From Polytrichum commune (lineage: Eukaryota; Streptophyta; Polytrichopsida; Polytrichales; Polytrichaceae): a stretch of 60,000 nucleotides of DNA. This document shows, piece after piece, positions 48,217-58,068 of this stretch; positions within the stretch are counted from its first letter, which is position 1, and each line of letters starts with the position of its first letter. The DNA lies in contig OX485803.1 in assembly GCA_950295325.1 (NCBI GenBank), positions 35,791,554 to 35,851,553 on the forward strand, given 5' to 3'. Below the pieces are notes generated by a model. It was not told the DNA's origin and ran no database searches. It saw only the letters and a list, made by a program, of their open reading frames with translations. A program made the translations under genes and the position numbers.

Positions 48217-50157
48217 TGCGGAAAACGGTGAAAATAAGTTACCTCAACTAGAATGAGTGGCTTGGAATTTGTGCACAATTTCTAAAAGATGAAGTAGAGG
48301 AAATCATGACGAATGCAAGTTTTTCATGTAATAAATTAGTTACATTTTTCCAATGAGGAAAGTAAGTCACATCCCCTGCTTGCACAAAAGAGTCCCCCAA
48401 ATTTGACCATCAAACCATCATAATCTACATACGAATGTGCACAAAACGACTAACTCAATGGCACCCAAAAGTGATCGCAAGTGGTGTGAAACAACACCCA
48501 TCTAGCCAATCATTGCATCACACCTATCACTACATCCTTTTCAGGCCACCAATTATATAATTAGCCATTTTGGGTCCACAAAATAATCATCCTACCCCTA
48601 TTTTAGTGCACTAATAGTGGTCATTCATCATTTTTGGTTTTTCTACCTTTGAGCTCACACATTCCCCCTTTAACCCTAAGCGTGTGAGGTGCCCAAACTA
48701 GATCTCTCCAGGGGAAAATGTAGCATATTTGAGCTACACACTTCTATTATTAATTTGTCCTATCTAAAATGAACCTATTCTTCAAGTCCATTGATTGAGC
48801 AAGTTAAACACTTTGATGTTATTGATGATATATATTCAAATACATAGCTTGGGTGCACTAGGATGCAATTACATACTTTGTATTTTCATCAACAATGGCT
48901 AGTATGCGTATTGTTAATTTTTCTCCGTAACAAAACACAGTGCACATAATAATATTTCAAACACACAAATATATCAAATATGATATAAGTACTTGGTGAA
49001 CTTTGTATAAATTGTGTATATGATTGTATATTGAGACCCCGTGTCATGTAAGGATTAAACAATCACTATTCATGTTCCCAAGGTGGTGAGAATAATGACC
49101 AAAGCTTAGGATTTGTCAGTAACATGTAAAGGAATATGGTAGAATCCTATTTGGGGTTTGTAAACTATGAGTCTTTCCCATCTTTGTTGCCCCTAGATTT
49201 GGTTGAAAAATAGTTGTTAAATTGAAACTAAACCACATGAACGCAATTAATTTGCAAAGATTTAAACAACACCCTCAAAATCCCAGAGACAAAACTTGCA
49301 GTTGCCACATGAAACTTGAAAGCCAAATTTTGGACAAGCATATCTCACTCATGACATGTTGAATTCCAACAAAAAGTACTACCTTTGGAATCACATTTTC
49401 AACAAGTTTCTAGTGGTATTTAATTTGACCTACAAATATGCAAGTCACAAGCAACATTCTCAAGAATTCAAGCACTGCTACATTGTGGTTCAAGCAACTA
49501 AGGCGAACTATGTTGATGAGACTTGAGACGGACTTCATCATTTTCAATTTGTGTTTTATTTGAAATTATATAAGATGTGTTATATTGTATGGCATTATAT
49601 TATATAATAGTAAATTATTAGATAGATGGGAGTACTAGACATTCAAGCAACACTTAACACTTAACGTCTTTGTAGTCTCCCCAAGTAGGGAGCAGAAAAA
49701 TTATTAACATATATGAAATTTTAACACTTATAGAGGTAACAAATATAGAGGGGAAAATGTATTGACCACATTGTTTATGATAAATATAATGTACATATTT
49801 ATAGTGTGATTTATACTTCAATGCACTACAGTGTGGCCCATATTATGCCCCGTCATGCATTACATCAATGTGGAACTTTGAACTTGAGGGACTTGTTTTT
49901 GCATTAATCTCCCCACATGTGAGAAATCCATGGATATTTTATTTTAAGAAGATACCATTATATATACATTCATTATATATATATATATATATATAGATAG
50001 ATAAACCAAATTGAGAACACTTTGAGCAGACTTATCTTCAACTAACAACCACGAACATTTCACATGTTTTTTTTCATATTTGGAAATTGGATATGATATT
50101 GTACAAACATGTGCACATGTATGCAAAATTTTCACACTTCATTGATAGTAAGAAAGT
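48217..50157. other. Gene-free AT-rich DNA with a partial MITE end and a TA run
   Basis: No supportable gene. At about 49719-49759 there is one MITE end (TTAACACTTATAGAGG, then TATAGAGGGGAAAATG, followed by TA) like those at 35337 and 48124. Its partner end was not found. An alternating TA run lies at about 49974-49994, followed by GATA units. Confidence 0.5.
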
Positions 50158-51206
50158 ATGTCACAAAGCAAAATGAGATCCTATATACAAATACTTAGTT
50201 TTGCTCAAGTTGCCTACATAATCTTTAGTAATTGGTCTAGTAATTATTCGTGGCATGCTTTCATAAAGCGCCATGCAATCATGTTCACTGAAATTGGATA
50301 CACCAAATACACACGCTCCCACAATTCTTGGATACCTCTTGGAGGTGTTGTAAATTTGTTCAAGTGTTGTTTGAGAAGTGCCCAAAAGTGTTAAAAGGGA
50401 TTCAAATTCAGAGATTGTGCAAGCCATTGAAGGAGTTGAAATGATTGTGATGCCAACCATTCTTGCACTATCTTGCTCGTGTGCTTGGGATCATTACCAT
50501 GTTGAAAGACCAACCTTCTTGGATCCTGTTATGTATAGTGGACTAACAAAAAAAATCTAAAATAAATTTGTACAGATGCCTATCCATCCTACCTTTAATT
50601 TTGTACCATGATCCCACCCCAAAAGCCGTCATGCATCCCCAAATCATCACTAACCCACCACCATGCGTCATAGTCTAATGGACATGTTGAGGTCCAATGC
50701 GTTCTACATCTCCAATCCAAGACCATGACCTACAATCTGAATGAAACCCATTTATCTTTGTCTCATCACTGAAAATCATGTGTTTCCAGTCATCAATGGT
50801 CCAATTCTCATACCTTTGAGCAAACCTCAGGCATGCGAGAACATATTTACGACTCAAAAATGGTTTCCTTTGTTGCACTTGTGCACCCAATCCAACCTCC
50901 CTCAAAGCATGCCTCACAGTGATGTCAGACAACATTTACCTGTTTTATATCAAAGTTGTTTTGTTGTTGCATATGCAATTCCAAATCAACCTTCAATAAC
51001 AAGAGTGACACAACACTTATTCTTTCAGTCTGCAAGAAACTTCGGAAGCCCTCCTCTTTGTCTCACAATCTCGCCCCTACATCCTTCCTCAAATGCGCTA
51101 CAAAAGATTGGCTCATGCCCACGAAAGCAAATACTTTGCGAGTAGAAATACCGCTTCTAAGTTGCACCAAAGCTTGGTGCTTATGTTCTTGAGACAACAG
51201 AGGCAT
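50158..51206 (-). pseudogene. Tc1/mariner transposase relic
   Basis: Minus strand fragments follow the Tc1-type order. From 51206: LSQEHKHQALVQLRSGISTR then KVFAFVGMSQSFVAHLRK (helix-turn-helix). In another frame VRQRGGLPKFLAD. At 50935-50675: SDITVRHALREVGLGAQVQQ, RKPFLSRKYVLACLRFAQRY, ENWTIDDWKHMIFSDETKIN (first catalytic Asp in SDETK), then THGGGLVMIWGCM. After a frameshift near 50515: FQHGNDPKHTSKIVQEWL (second Asp), and QSLNLNPF where the family has S-P-D-L-N-P-I-E. Then RGIQELWERV and, in a further frame, LYESMPRIITRPITK. Several frameshifts and stops make it dead. The third acidic position falls in the altered block. No terminal repeats were found. Confidence 0.88.
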
Positions 51207-51683
51207 ACAACTACAAACAATTCTACAAATTGCACCTCACATACTATGGAACCAAGGTTACACAATGCACAAGAATTGTCATGACGTTCTCAACTATGCA
51301 ATGCACACACAAATGTCGATGTTGGAAGAGTGGTGGCGAACAAAAGCAACAACTATAACCCTAACCACTTCAATATTTCTTATTTTAGAAACCTTAAACC
51401 TCTTCTCACTTTTTGTTTTCACATTTATGCAATTGATTACTTGGACATTTTCTTTCATCACTTCATCACTTTGTTTTAGATTTGAATTGGTTGACAATGG
51501 GTGTGAACGTCGAGTTTGTATACAACACACTCATTTTTGTTTGTCAATAGATAGATAGATAGATAATTAGCATCTCATTTTGAGAATAAATTTAGTATTC
51601 TAACTTTGGATTCACAATTGTTGTGGTAGGATGGGAATGAAGATCTCACTTTGTAGAAGTCTCTCAAAATGCACACACCACTA
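51207..51683. other. Gene-free DNA with a GATA run
   Basis: No gene was seen. A short (GATA)n run lies at about 51549-51566. Confidence 0.5.
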
Positions 51684-52142
51684 ATTATCCCAATTAGTGA
51701 GGGAGGGCTAAAAATGAGTTTGGGTAATTAGTGGAGGTGATACCAAATTTCTTATCAATATGAAATGAGTGCCACCAAAAGATTTAGGAAGCATTGTTCA
51801 TCCTGACACTATTCATTGGAAATATTATTCATAGTAACACTATTCCCTAACAATATCACCACTTGGCATTATTAAACTAAAAATACCATCATTTGGTACA
51901 ATCCATTGAAAGTATCGGCACTTGGCAATATTTATTGACAAACATGTGTTTCCATATAAATTATTTTATCATTCTACAAACACCTTGAAGCACACACTGA
52001 TTTTCTTGAGATCTATGGTAAATGAACATCTATTCATGAATTTAGTGTCACTAAGTAAAAATTCAACCCACCATAACTTTGAGATTTGGCTAAACAGGGC
52101 GTGCTTCGGGAATTAGTACCACCCTCACTAATTGGGACAATG
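51684..52142. repeat. Inverted-repeat element, CCCAATTAGTGAGGG ends
   Basis: The left end ATCCCAATTAGTGAGGG (about 51688) is the inverted copy of CCCTCACTAATTGGGAC at about 52123-52139. Related ends with the same spacing and orientation occur at 59215-59587. No coding frame and no clear target duplication were found, so it is classed only as an inverted-repeat element, possibly a MITE. Confidence 0.5.
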
Positions 52143-52429
52143 AATGTACTTTCCATCCAATTGAAGTAATTTGATCTACAACATAGGCCTCCAATGTTAC
52201 ATATCGTGGGTTGTAATAAAGTGTGCACCCACGATATTATCCCCAATTTTTTAAAGACTTGGTTTCCTCAAATATAGTGTGGCCCACAATATTTACCATA
52301 AATAATGTAGTTCACTTATCTTTCCACATCATAACAAAAATTCTAAGTTAACATGATGTATCCTTGACCATGAGGTAAGGGGACCTAATTAAGTCACTCG
52401 TCTTAAGTGGACAACTATGTTTGGGTGTA

Positions 52430-53615
52430 CAGTCTAACCTTGATAATGTCACCCTTGTTAATGGGACACCTTGATATTGTCACCTAAAAGTTTGAAACCG
52501 ATTTTCTTAGTGTAAAACTCCCTCGTTATTATCCCTATCACCCTTGTTAATGTCACTATTTTTTTCCAAAATCCGTAGTGTAAATGTGATAATATCAAAT
52601 ATGGATGGATTGTATGTGATGGTTGGATGGACATATTGTAGTAGCCAAAAGGGTCATGAGCCACCCCTGTGATAAATGCAATGTTATTCAAAGGGTCATG
52701 AGCCGCCTCTGTGCACCAACCCTGAACGGTGCTGTCTATACACGGCACTCAAAGGTGTTGTCTTTGACGGCGCTGCCAAGACTTCTTGGCCTCTATGCAC
52801 CCCACCTTCCGTCACATGTGTTCACCTATGTGTCTTTGAGGGTTTCAGCTTGTGTGAAGTAATTTAGGATGTTAAGTTCTACGGTTTAGCTGAGCTGGTA
52901 CAGAGTAGTGTCGACTTAAGCTAAATTAGTTCAATTGGTTTGCAATGTAGAAATCTCAAGATATGTGGCACGGTCTTCACTGTTTCTATAGTCAATAGTC
53001 GCATAGGAGAATCTAGTAAGATCATAAGTGTTAGCCGCTCATCCTAAGTGGGCATTCAATTAGGAACAATCTTCTAGATTAGTTAGTCAAGCTCATAAGT
53101 AGAAACAATCTTCTAGGTAGGTTAGTCAAGCTCATAAGTAGAAACAATCTTCTAGGTAGGTTAGTCAAGCTCATAAGTAGAAACAGTCTCCTAGGTAGGT
53201 TAGTCAAGCTCATGGTCGAGCTCACTTGTATATAATGAACCATTGTTCATTTGGAATTTAAATGCACACTTTCTATCATAGGCTTGTGTTTCTTCATGCA
53301 GTGCAGGTGTTCTTCGTTGTGTTGTTGTTGCTACATTGGAAGCTAGTGATTGGCTGATCTCAATGACACATTGTGATGTGCTCATGTTGTTATTCACAAT
53401 TTTGAATTATATTTTACATTCAAAAACATTGAAGTCTTGTGTTTGTTTTTTTTTTTTTTTACATTGTAATTTCATTTTGATTTTCTACCTTTTTTTTTTT
53501 ATAATATCACATTATGCACAAATCTTCAAAATGTGACATTATCAAATATGTCACACCTTGTTTATATCACACTTTATGGTGAAACGGATGGTGTGATATT
53601 ATCAAGGTTAGACTG
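52430..53615. mobile_element. 1186-bp TA-flanked pogo-like non-autonomous element
   Basis: The left end CAGTCTAACCTTGATAATG and the inverted right end CAGTCTAACCTTGATAATA match at 22 of 23 bases, continuing into TCAC. TA lies outside both (52428-52429 and 53616-53617). Sub-terminal motifs (TGATAATGTCAC, GTGATATTATC) recur in both orientations. The interior has a 39-bp minisatellite (53083-53217), a pair of AAGGGTCATGAGCC units 41 bp apart (52649, 52690) and poly-T runs, but no transposase. The well-matched ends suggest fairly recent mobility, driven in trans by a pogo-type transposase. Confidence 0.9.
53083..53217 (+). repeat. 39-bp minisatellite, about 3.5 copies
   Basis: Units begin with TTAGTCAAGCTCATAAGTAG at 53083, 53122 and 53161, with a partial unit at 53200. 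The copies differ by one to three bases. A further partial unit (AACAATCTTCTAGATTAG) precedes the first. It lies wholly inside the pogo-like element. Confidence 0.92.
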
Positions 53616-54537
53616 TATGTGGTTAGGTGTTCAAAGAAGATTGCATAACGAGCTTAAAGTTTGTCAACCACTCCAAATTCATAGTCAACATTGTTGGGGG
53701 AACCTACAAATGTGATCAAATTACGAGAAAGAGAACCTTCACTTTGATTTTGGATAAGATATTCATATGGACTATGACATATGAGGATCATGGCTTTCAT
53801 CATGGCTTTTATTTGTTATTGGCTTTGTCTGTAGGATAGAGACTATGCATCAACTTCTTCGTTTCAAGAGCAAATTTCCTAACCACGTTGTGTTCACACT
53901 TGGACGTTTCTTGTTCTTGTTGTTTTTGGTCCACTTTATGTAATGTGGATGTTAACTATAGTTTTTACATATATATACAAGTGCTCCCTAAAATGCATTG
54001 AAAGAAATCTAGTTAACTATAGTTATTTCTGCAGTTCTTGATTATTTATTTTAAAATTTTCGGGTGATAAATGAGTACCTTCAATCCTTGACCCGTATTT
54101 GAGAAGAAGGTGCACAAAATCCAAGAAAGGTTTAGTATAGTGAATAGCCATGGATTGGCATGAGCAAAGTAATTAGCTACAATTGTAGTCTTTCCTAGCA
54201 AAGGACAGAGCCTCACGGTGTTACCGTTTTCTTGTTATTCATCTTGCACTAACTACATGCTCCATATATTGAGAGAAGTGGGATAACATAAACTCACATT
54301 GCTTGTAACATGAGTCAAAAAGATCAACAATAAGCTATGTAATCTTGATTTATGAAAAATTTGATTCATTCAAACTATGAAAGATTTGCATGGAATTTAT
54401 CGAATTATTTCAAAACATCGATTGTATGAATTTAATATCAAGATAAACATCAACAAATTTATTTCACAAAGTAGCAAGTTTTACCTTCCGACCATAAACA
54501 ATTTATGTTACTATGTGCAGAAGACTTGGACTTTTAA
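53616..54537. other. Gene-free AT-rich DNA
   Basis: No gene, RNA or repeat structure could be supported. Confidence 0.5.
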
Positions 54538-54910
54538 GGGCCGGTTCAATGGGATCGATCCCAAGTCCCAACATGGAGGCAAAGTCCTAGCTTTTGAGCC
54601 CGAAGACACCACTGAAATATGGTTAATCATCATTGAAATTGAATCATGATTATTACATGCAAAAACATACGTGGGACTTGTGTTGAGAGTTGGGTCTAGC
54701 TTTAAGCTGAACCCAATTCTGAACACGAGTCATGAGTCTCACCTCTAAAACGTGTTGCCATGTAGACGTCCATGTCAGTCTTTGGAATTAGGACTTGGGA
54801 CCCTATGTGACGTGATAAGTCCCACCTTCCATGCTCTCAACAGTTGAGATTGCACAGATTGACCTCAAGTGACTTGGGACTTAGGGCTTGGGACACATGT
54901 GAACCGGCCC
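54538..54910. mobile_element. 373-bp Tourist-like (PIF/Harbinger) MITE with TAA duplication
   Basis: It starts GGGCCGGTTCA and ends with the inverted copy TGAACCGGCCC. TAA is present immediately outside both ends (54535-54537 and 54911-54913). CCCAAGTCCC near the left end pairs with GGGACTT near the right. There is no transposase frame. TIRs starting GGGCC with a 3-bp TAA/TTA target are the hallmark of PIF/Harbinger elements. Confidence 0.85.
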
Positions 54911-54913
54911 TAA

Positions 54914-56385
54914 GAGTTAGGAGTTAAGACATGGTAATTACCTTACATAATTGTTGATTATATTCCTCCCGAAAATGGAAGACCACTCAATGTAAACTAT
55001 TTGGGGTTTGACTTGCAATAATGGGAGGGGGGGGGGGGGAGCCATGATATTCTCACTTGCATGTTTTAACATATGATGCACATGTATGATTAAAAAAGTT
55101 GGAGTAACGTGAGAATCTCTAAGGAGGCATTGCTTGCTTGTAGTGACTGTCCTGCAAGCATTAATGGAACTTGTACTCTTAAGGTTGTTTTTCCTACTTC
55201 CATGTGAATTCATGAACAATGGTCCACTCTTCCATCTTTTGGGTAGTTTCCGACCTTATTTTGGGTCACATGTGCATATTCTTAGCATAACATCACTAAG
55301 CATCTATATGATGGTTTTTCTTCCAAAAATACAAAGAAGGCTGCTTAATTACGATGATTTATTCCAATTCAACATTTTATAATAGAATATTTGTATCTAT
55401 GATGGAGTTGACCGTATGGATAGCATCTATGTACAATTAGGATTGTTCACATAAAATTTTAGTCATTCATGCGTCCCAAATCATGATATTATAACACAAA
55501 TGTGCATGTCGGTATGGTAAGAACGTGGTGGTTTCCAAACCAAAAAAGTCCTCGCAAGCAAACTTATGTTACAATGAGACTAGGTTGTGTGCTCAAATGA
55601 TAGACAACATTATGGGTTCAATAGAATGTATGTGATCATTTAAGAAAAGAAAGATCGTCACTTTGATTTGTGATTTTGAATTTTGTGTAGCAAACCAAGT
55701 GACTTTTAATTGCTAGTCATGTCAAGGCATTTCCCAATATGATTTAATTTTGAAGATTGTATGTTCATAACGAACCATCTTCTCGTGATTTTTTTGGAAA
55801 ATCATATGAATGAGCGACTCAAGGAATTTTGCAAGTGAGAAGGGGATTGCGCCTTTCATCATGCCATGTGCCTGGCCTGGCACAATCAACATGTTTGAAC
55901 CAAATTTCACAAAGCACATATTGCACGACTGGGCTAAGACTTTGCATGATATTATTTGAGCAACATCTTGAAAAACATCTACAATTGGGATTACCAATTT
56001 TCTTTAGTTTTTGATTTTATTTCTACTATACATCCATTTTGTTGAAGTCTTGGGCTCATCGAAGACAACAGTCAAGGTTAAGCCATTGCCAACATTGCAA
56101 AAAATCACAATCCAATGATTTTACTTGGGGTAGTGCATGGACACACTAGAAAGATCACTTAGCTTTTTGGCTACAAAACTTTAAATAGTCATATTCTAAA
56201 TATAATAAGAAGCTATATCATAATCAAAACATGCACTAAACACAATATTGGATTTGAAGTCCTTGATTAGTCTCCAAATCATGAAAAAAGTCTCTGATAA
56301 ACGAATATAGTGATAAAGGAAGAAAAAAAAAAAAACATGATCCATGTGAGGTGGCAGGTAATAAACGGGGAGAACCAACTGCTAC
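54914..56385. other. Gene-free AT-rich DNA
   Basis: No supportable gene. A G run of about 13 lies at 55027-55039 and an A run near 56322-56335. Frames of 60-93 codons here lack motifs. Confidence 0.5.
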
Positions 56386-56388
56386 TTA

Positions 56389-56906
56389 GGGCCACTTCAC
56401 ACACAAGCCAAGAGCCTTGACCATGACATTGTGAGAGCTGGAAAGAAAGTGTTCAAAGGCCATCCCAAGACACCTCCAAAATCATGTAGTGTGATCATGG
56501 ACCCTCAAGTGTAGTGTAAAGTCATATGTGACCGGGCCCTCAACCAAATGCTATTTCAATGAATTTCAATGAATTTATATTCATGTGGGTCCTCACACAT
56601 GATAAAATAGAACAAACCAACGGTTGTGAGCATTTGGACCCCCGTGATCTCCCAATGGTTTTGTGTTAGGCCTACCTCCCAGAGTGAGGTGGTTTTTGAA
56701 AATAGTCCAAGTGACCATGAAACATGATCCATTCGATGCCATGTGTAAGACTCCATGTAGACTTTACATCCACCTTCCATGCACATACTCCCTCACTCCC
56801 TCAAGTGTAGTGTGAAGCAAAGTTGGACCAGCTCCGCCTTTTCCACCAATGAGACTGCTTGAAGTGCAATGGTCACGGGCTCTCAGTCTCGTGTGTGAAG
56901 TGGCCC
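56389..56906. mobile_element. 518-bp Tourist-like (PIF/Harbinger) MITE with TTA duplication
   Basis: It starts GGGCCACTTCACACAC and ends with its inverted copy GTGTGTGAAGTGGCCC. TTA lies outside both ends (56386-56388 and 56907-56909). The inverted similarity continues inward (GAGCC and GACCAT blocks) to about 40 bases. CTCAAGTGTAGTGT occurs twice inside. No coding frame. Confidence 0.88.
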
Positions 56907-56911
56907 TTACA

Positions 56912-57043
56912 GATGAGCCGGCTGAAGCTCCCGGCTTCAGGCAAATTACCGACCATTGAAGAGGAAGTTATAGAACATACCCCAATTTAATAAAGAAAAA
57001 AACTGCAAGGTTTCGACATCATATAACCGGTTGGACTTGGAGA
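56912..57043 (+). repeat. Dispersed repeat copy B, left half, split by nested insertions
   Basis: It is similar in order to 33719-33842 (GATGAGCCGGCTGAAG, GAGGAAGTTATAGAA, CCAATTTAATAA, GGTTGGACT). Its right half resumes at about 58061 (AGGATCTCAACCGATT, then GCCCAAAA). The ~1 kb between is inserted DNA. Confidence 0.7.
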
Positions 57044-57048
57044 CACTA

Positions 57049-57385
57049 CACAAAATATGATATTTAGTGTTTGATTAGATTTAGTGTTTTACCACCCTAC
57101 TCTGCTCAACATTAATTTTCAATTCTTTGATAATTAGTGTTAGACATAAATGCGCCGCCGCCGCCTTCCTTGTTGCCACCTCTTTCCTGGAAACAATCAT
57201 TCGCCTTCCTTGTTGCCATCTCTTTCCTACTAAACACTAAATTCGAGCATGTAACTTTCACATATTACCATAGATGATATTTAGTGTTTGAGTTTACATT
57301 TAATGTTACTTACTTTCATAGGGTTAGTGATATTTAGTGTAGTGTTTGTATTTAGTGTATCTAACACTAAATATCATATTTTGTG
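57049..57385. mobile_element. 337-bp inverted-repeat MITE, TA-flanked or CACTA-like ends
   Basis: A 23-base perfect terminal inverted repeat, CACAAAATATGATATTTAGT plus GTT, is bounded by TA at 57047-57048 and 57386-57387. Alternatively the left end is CACTACA at 57044, as in CACTA elements, but the right end (TGTAG then CT) does not complete TGTAGTG. Sub-terminal TTTAGTGTT motifs recur at least six times in both orientations. No coding capacity. Confidence 0.7.
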
Positions 57386-57396
57386 TAGCTAGGATC

Positions 57397-58059
57397 AGAG
57401 TTTCGGGAAGGTTTTGAAGCCTTAGTGGCTAATTGCCGGTAGTTGCTATGAAGGGTCGGATTTTTTCCAATTTACATTGGCAAGAGCCGGTCTTTTGTAA
57501 AATCAATCGGCCAATTGCCTATATTTTCATATTTTCATTGGCCAATATCCAATTAAATGGAATTCATATCGGCACTAATTGTTTGAAAAATGTATGAAAA
57601 GTTATTAGAAATCATTTCTTAATACAAAATCTTGAATAAGTGAAAAGAAAGGCATGTTCAAAACTTTAAATTTGAAGAGTTAATATCCTTGGCAGGAATT
57701 GAACCTAGCAATGCCTTCACCGCTTGAAGGCCAAGGGTCCCCCAATTCTTCATAGAAGCAATTGGATTTGGTCATGGAAAGGTTGCATAATTCAAAAAGT
57801 TTAAGGTTTAGGGTACTTCCTCAAGTGCATCATCAGATGCCCCAGACAAATAGCGCTCTGGATGCTTCCGGCTGAAATCCAATAACTCACAAGAAGAATC
57901 GGCTACATTTCCGGGACATTTTTTGGTCCATCGGCTAGTTGCCGGAGGATTGAAAAAATTACAGTCGGATTGCCATCCGATGGTTGGAAATTTAGACCGG
58001 CCATGAGGGAAAATCCATCGGCTGATAATGAACTAGCCGTCGGTTTTCCCCGAACATAG
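57397..58059. mobile_element. 663-bp element with 9-bp target duplication; full-length relative of 46431-46939
   Basis: GCTAGGATC is present directly at both borders (57388-57396 and 58060-58068). The ends share only a short imperfect inverted match (GTTTCGGGAA against GTTCGGGGAA). A 9-bp duplication is typical of Mutator-like elements, but the terminal repeats are too weak to be sure. The right ~0.5 kb is nearly identical to copy A at 46431-46939, which stops abruptly at its left side. Confidence 0.6.
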
Positions 58060-58068
58060 GCTAGGATC

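Noticed and set aside
49974-50003. TATATA/GATA run as a terminal repeat of the Tc1-like relic
   Set aside because: The GATA run near 51550 has the same orientation, not inverted, so it is simple sequence.
53083-53217. CRISPR-like array
   Set aside because: Units are contiguous 39-bp repeats without unique spacers, in a plant genome.
46431-58059. Reading the 46.4-kb and 57.5-kb repeats as two LTRs of one retrotransposon
   Set aside because: There are no TG...CA ends, no primer-binding site and no gag/pol fragments between them, and copy A is truncated. The interval is filled with unrelated DNA transposons.
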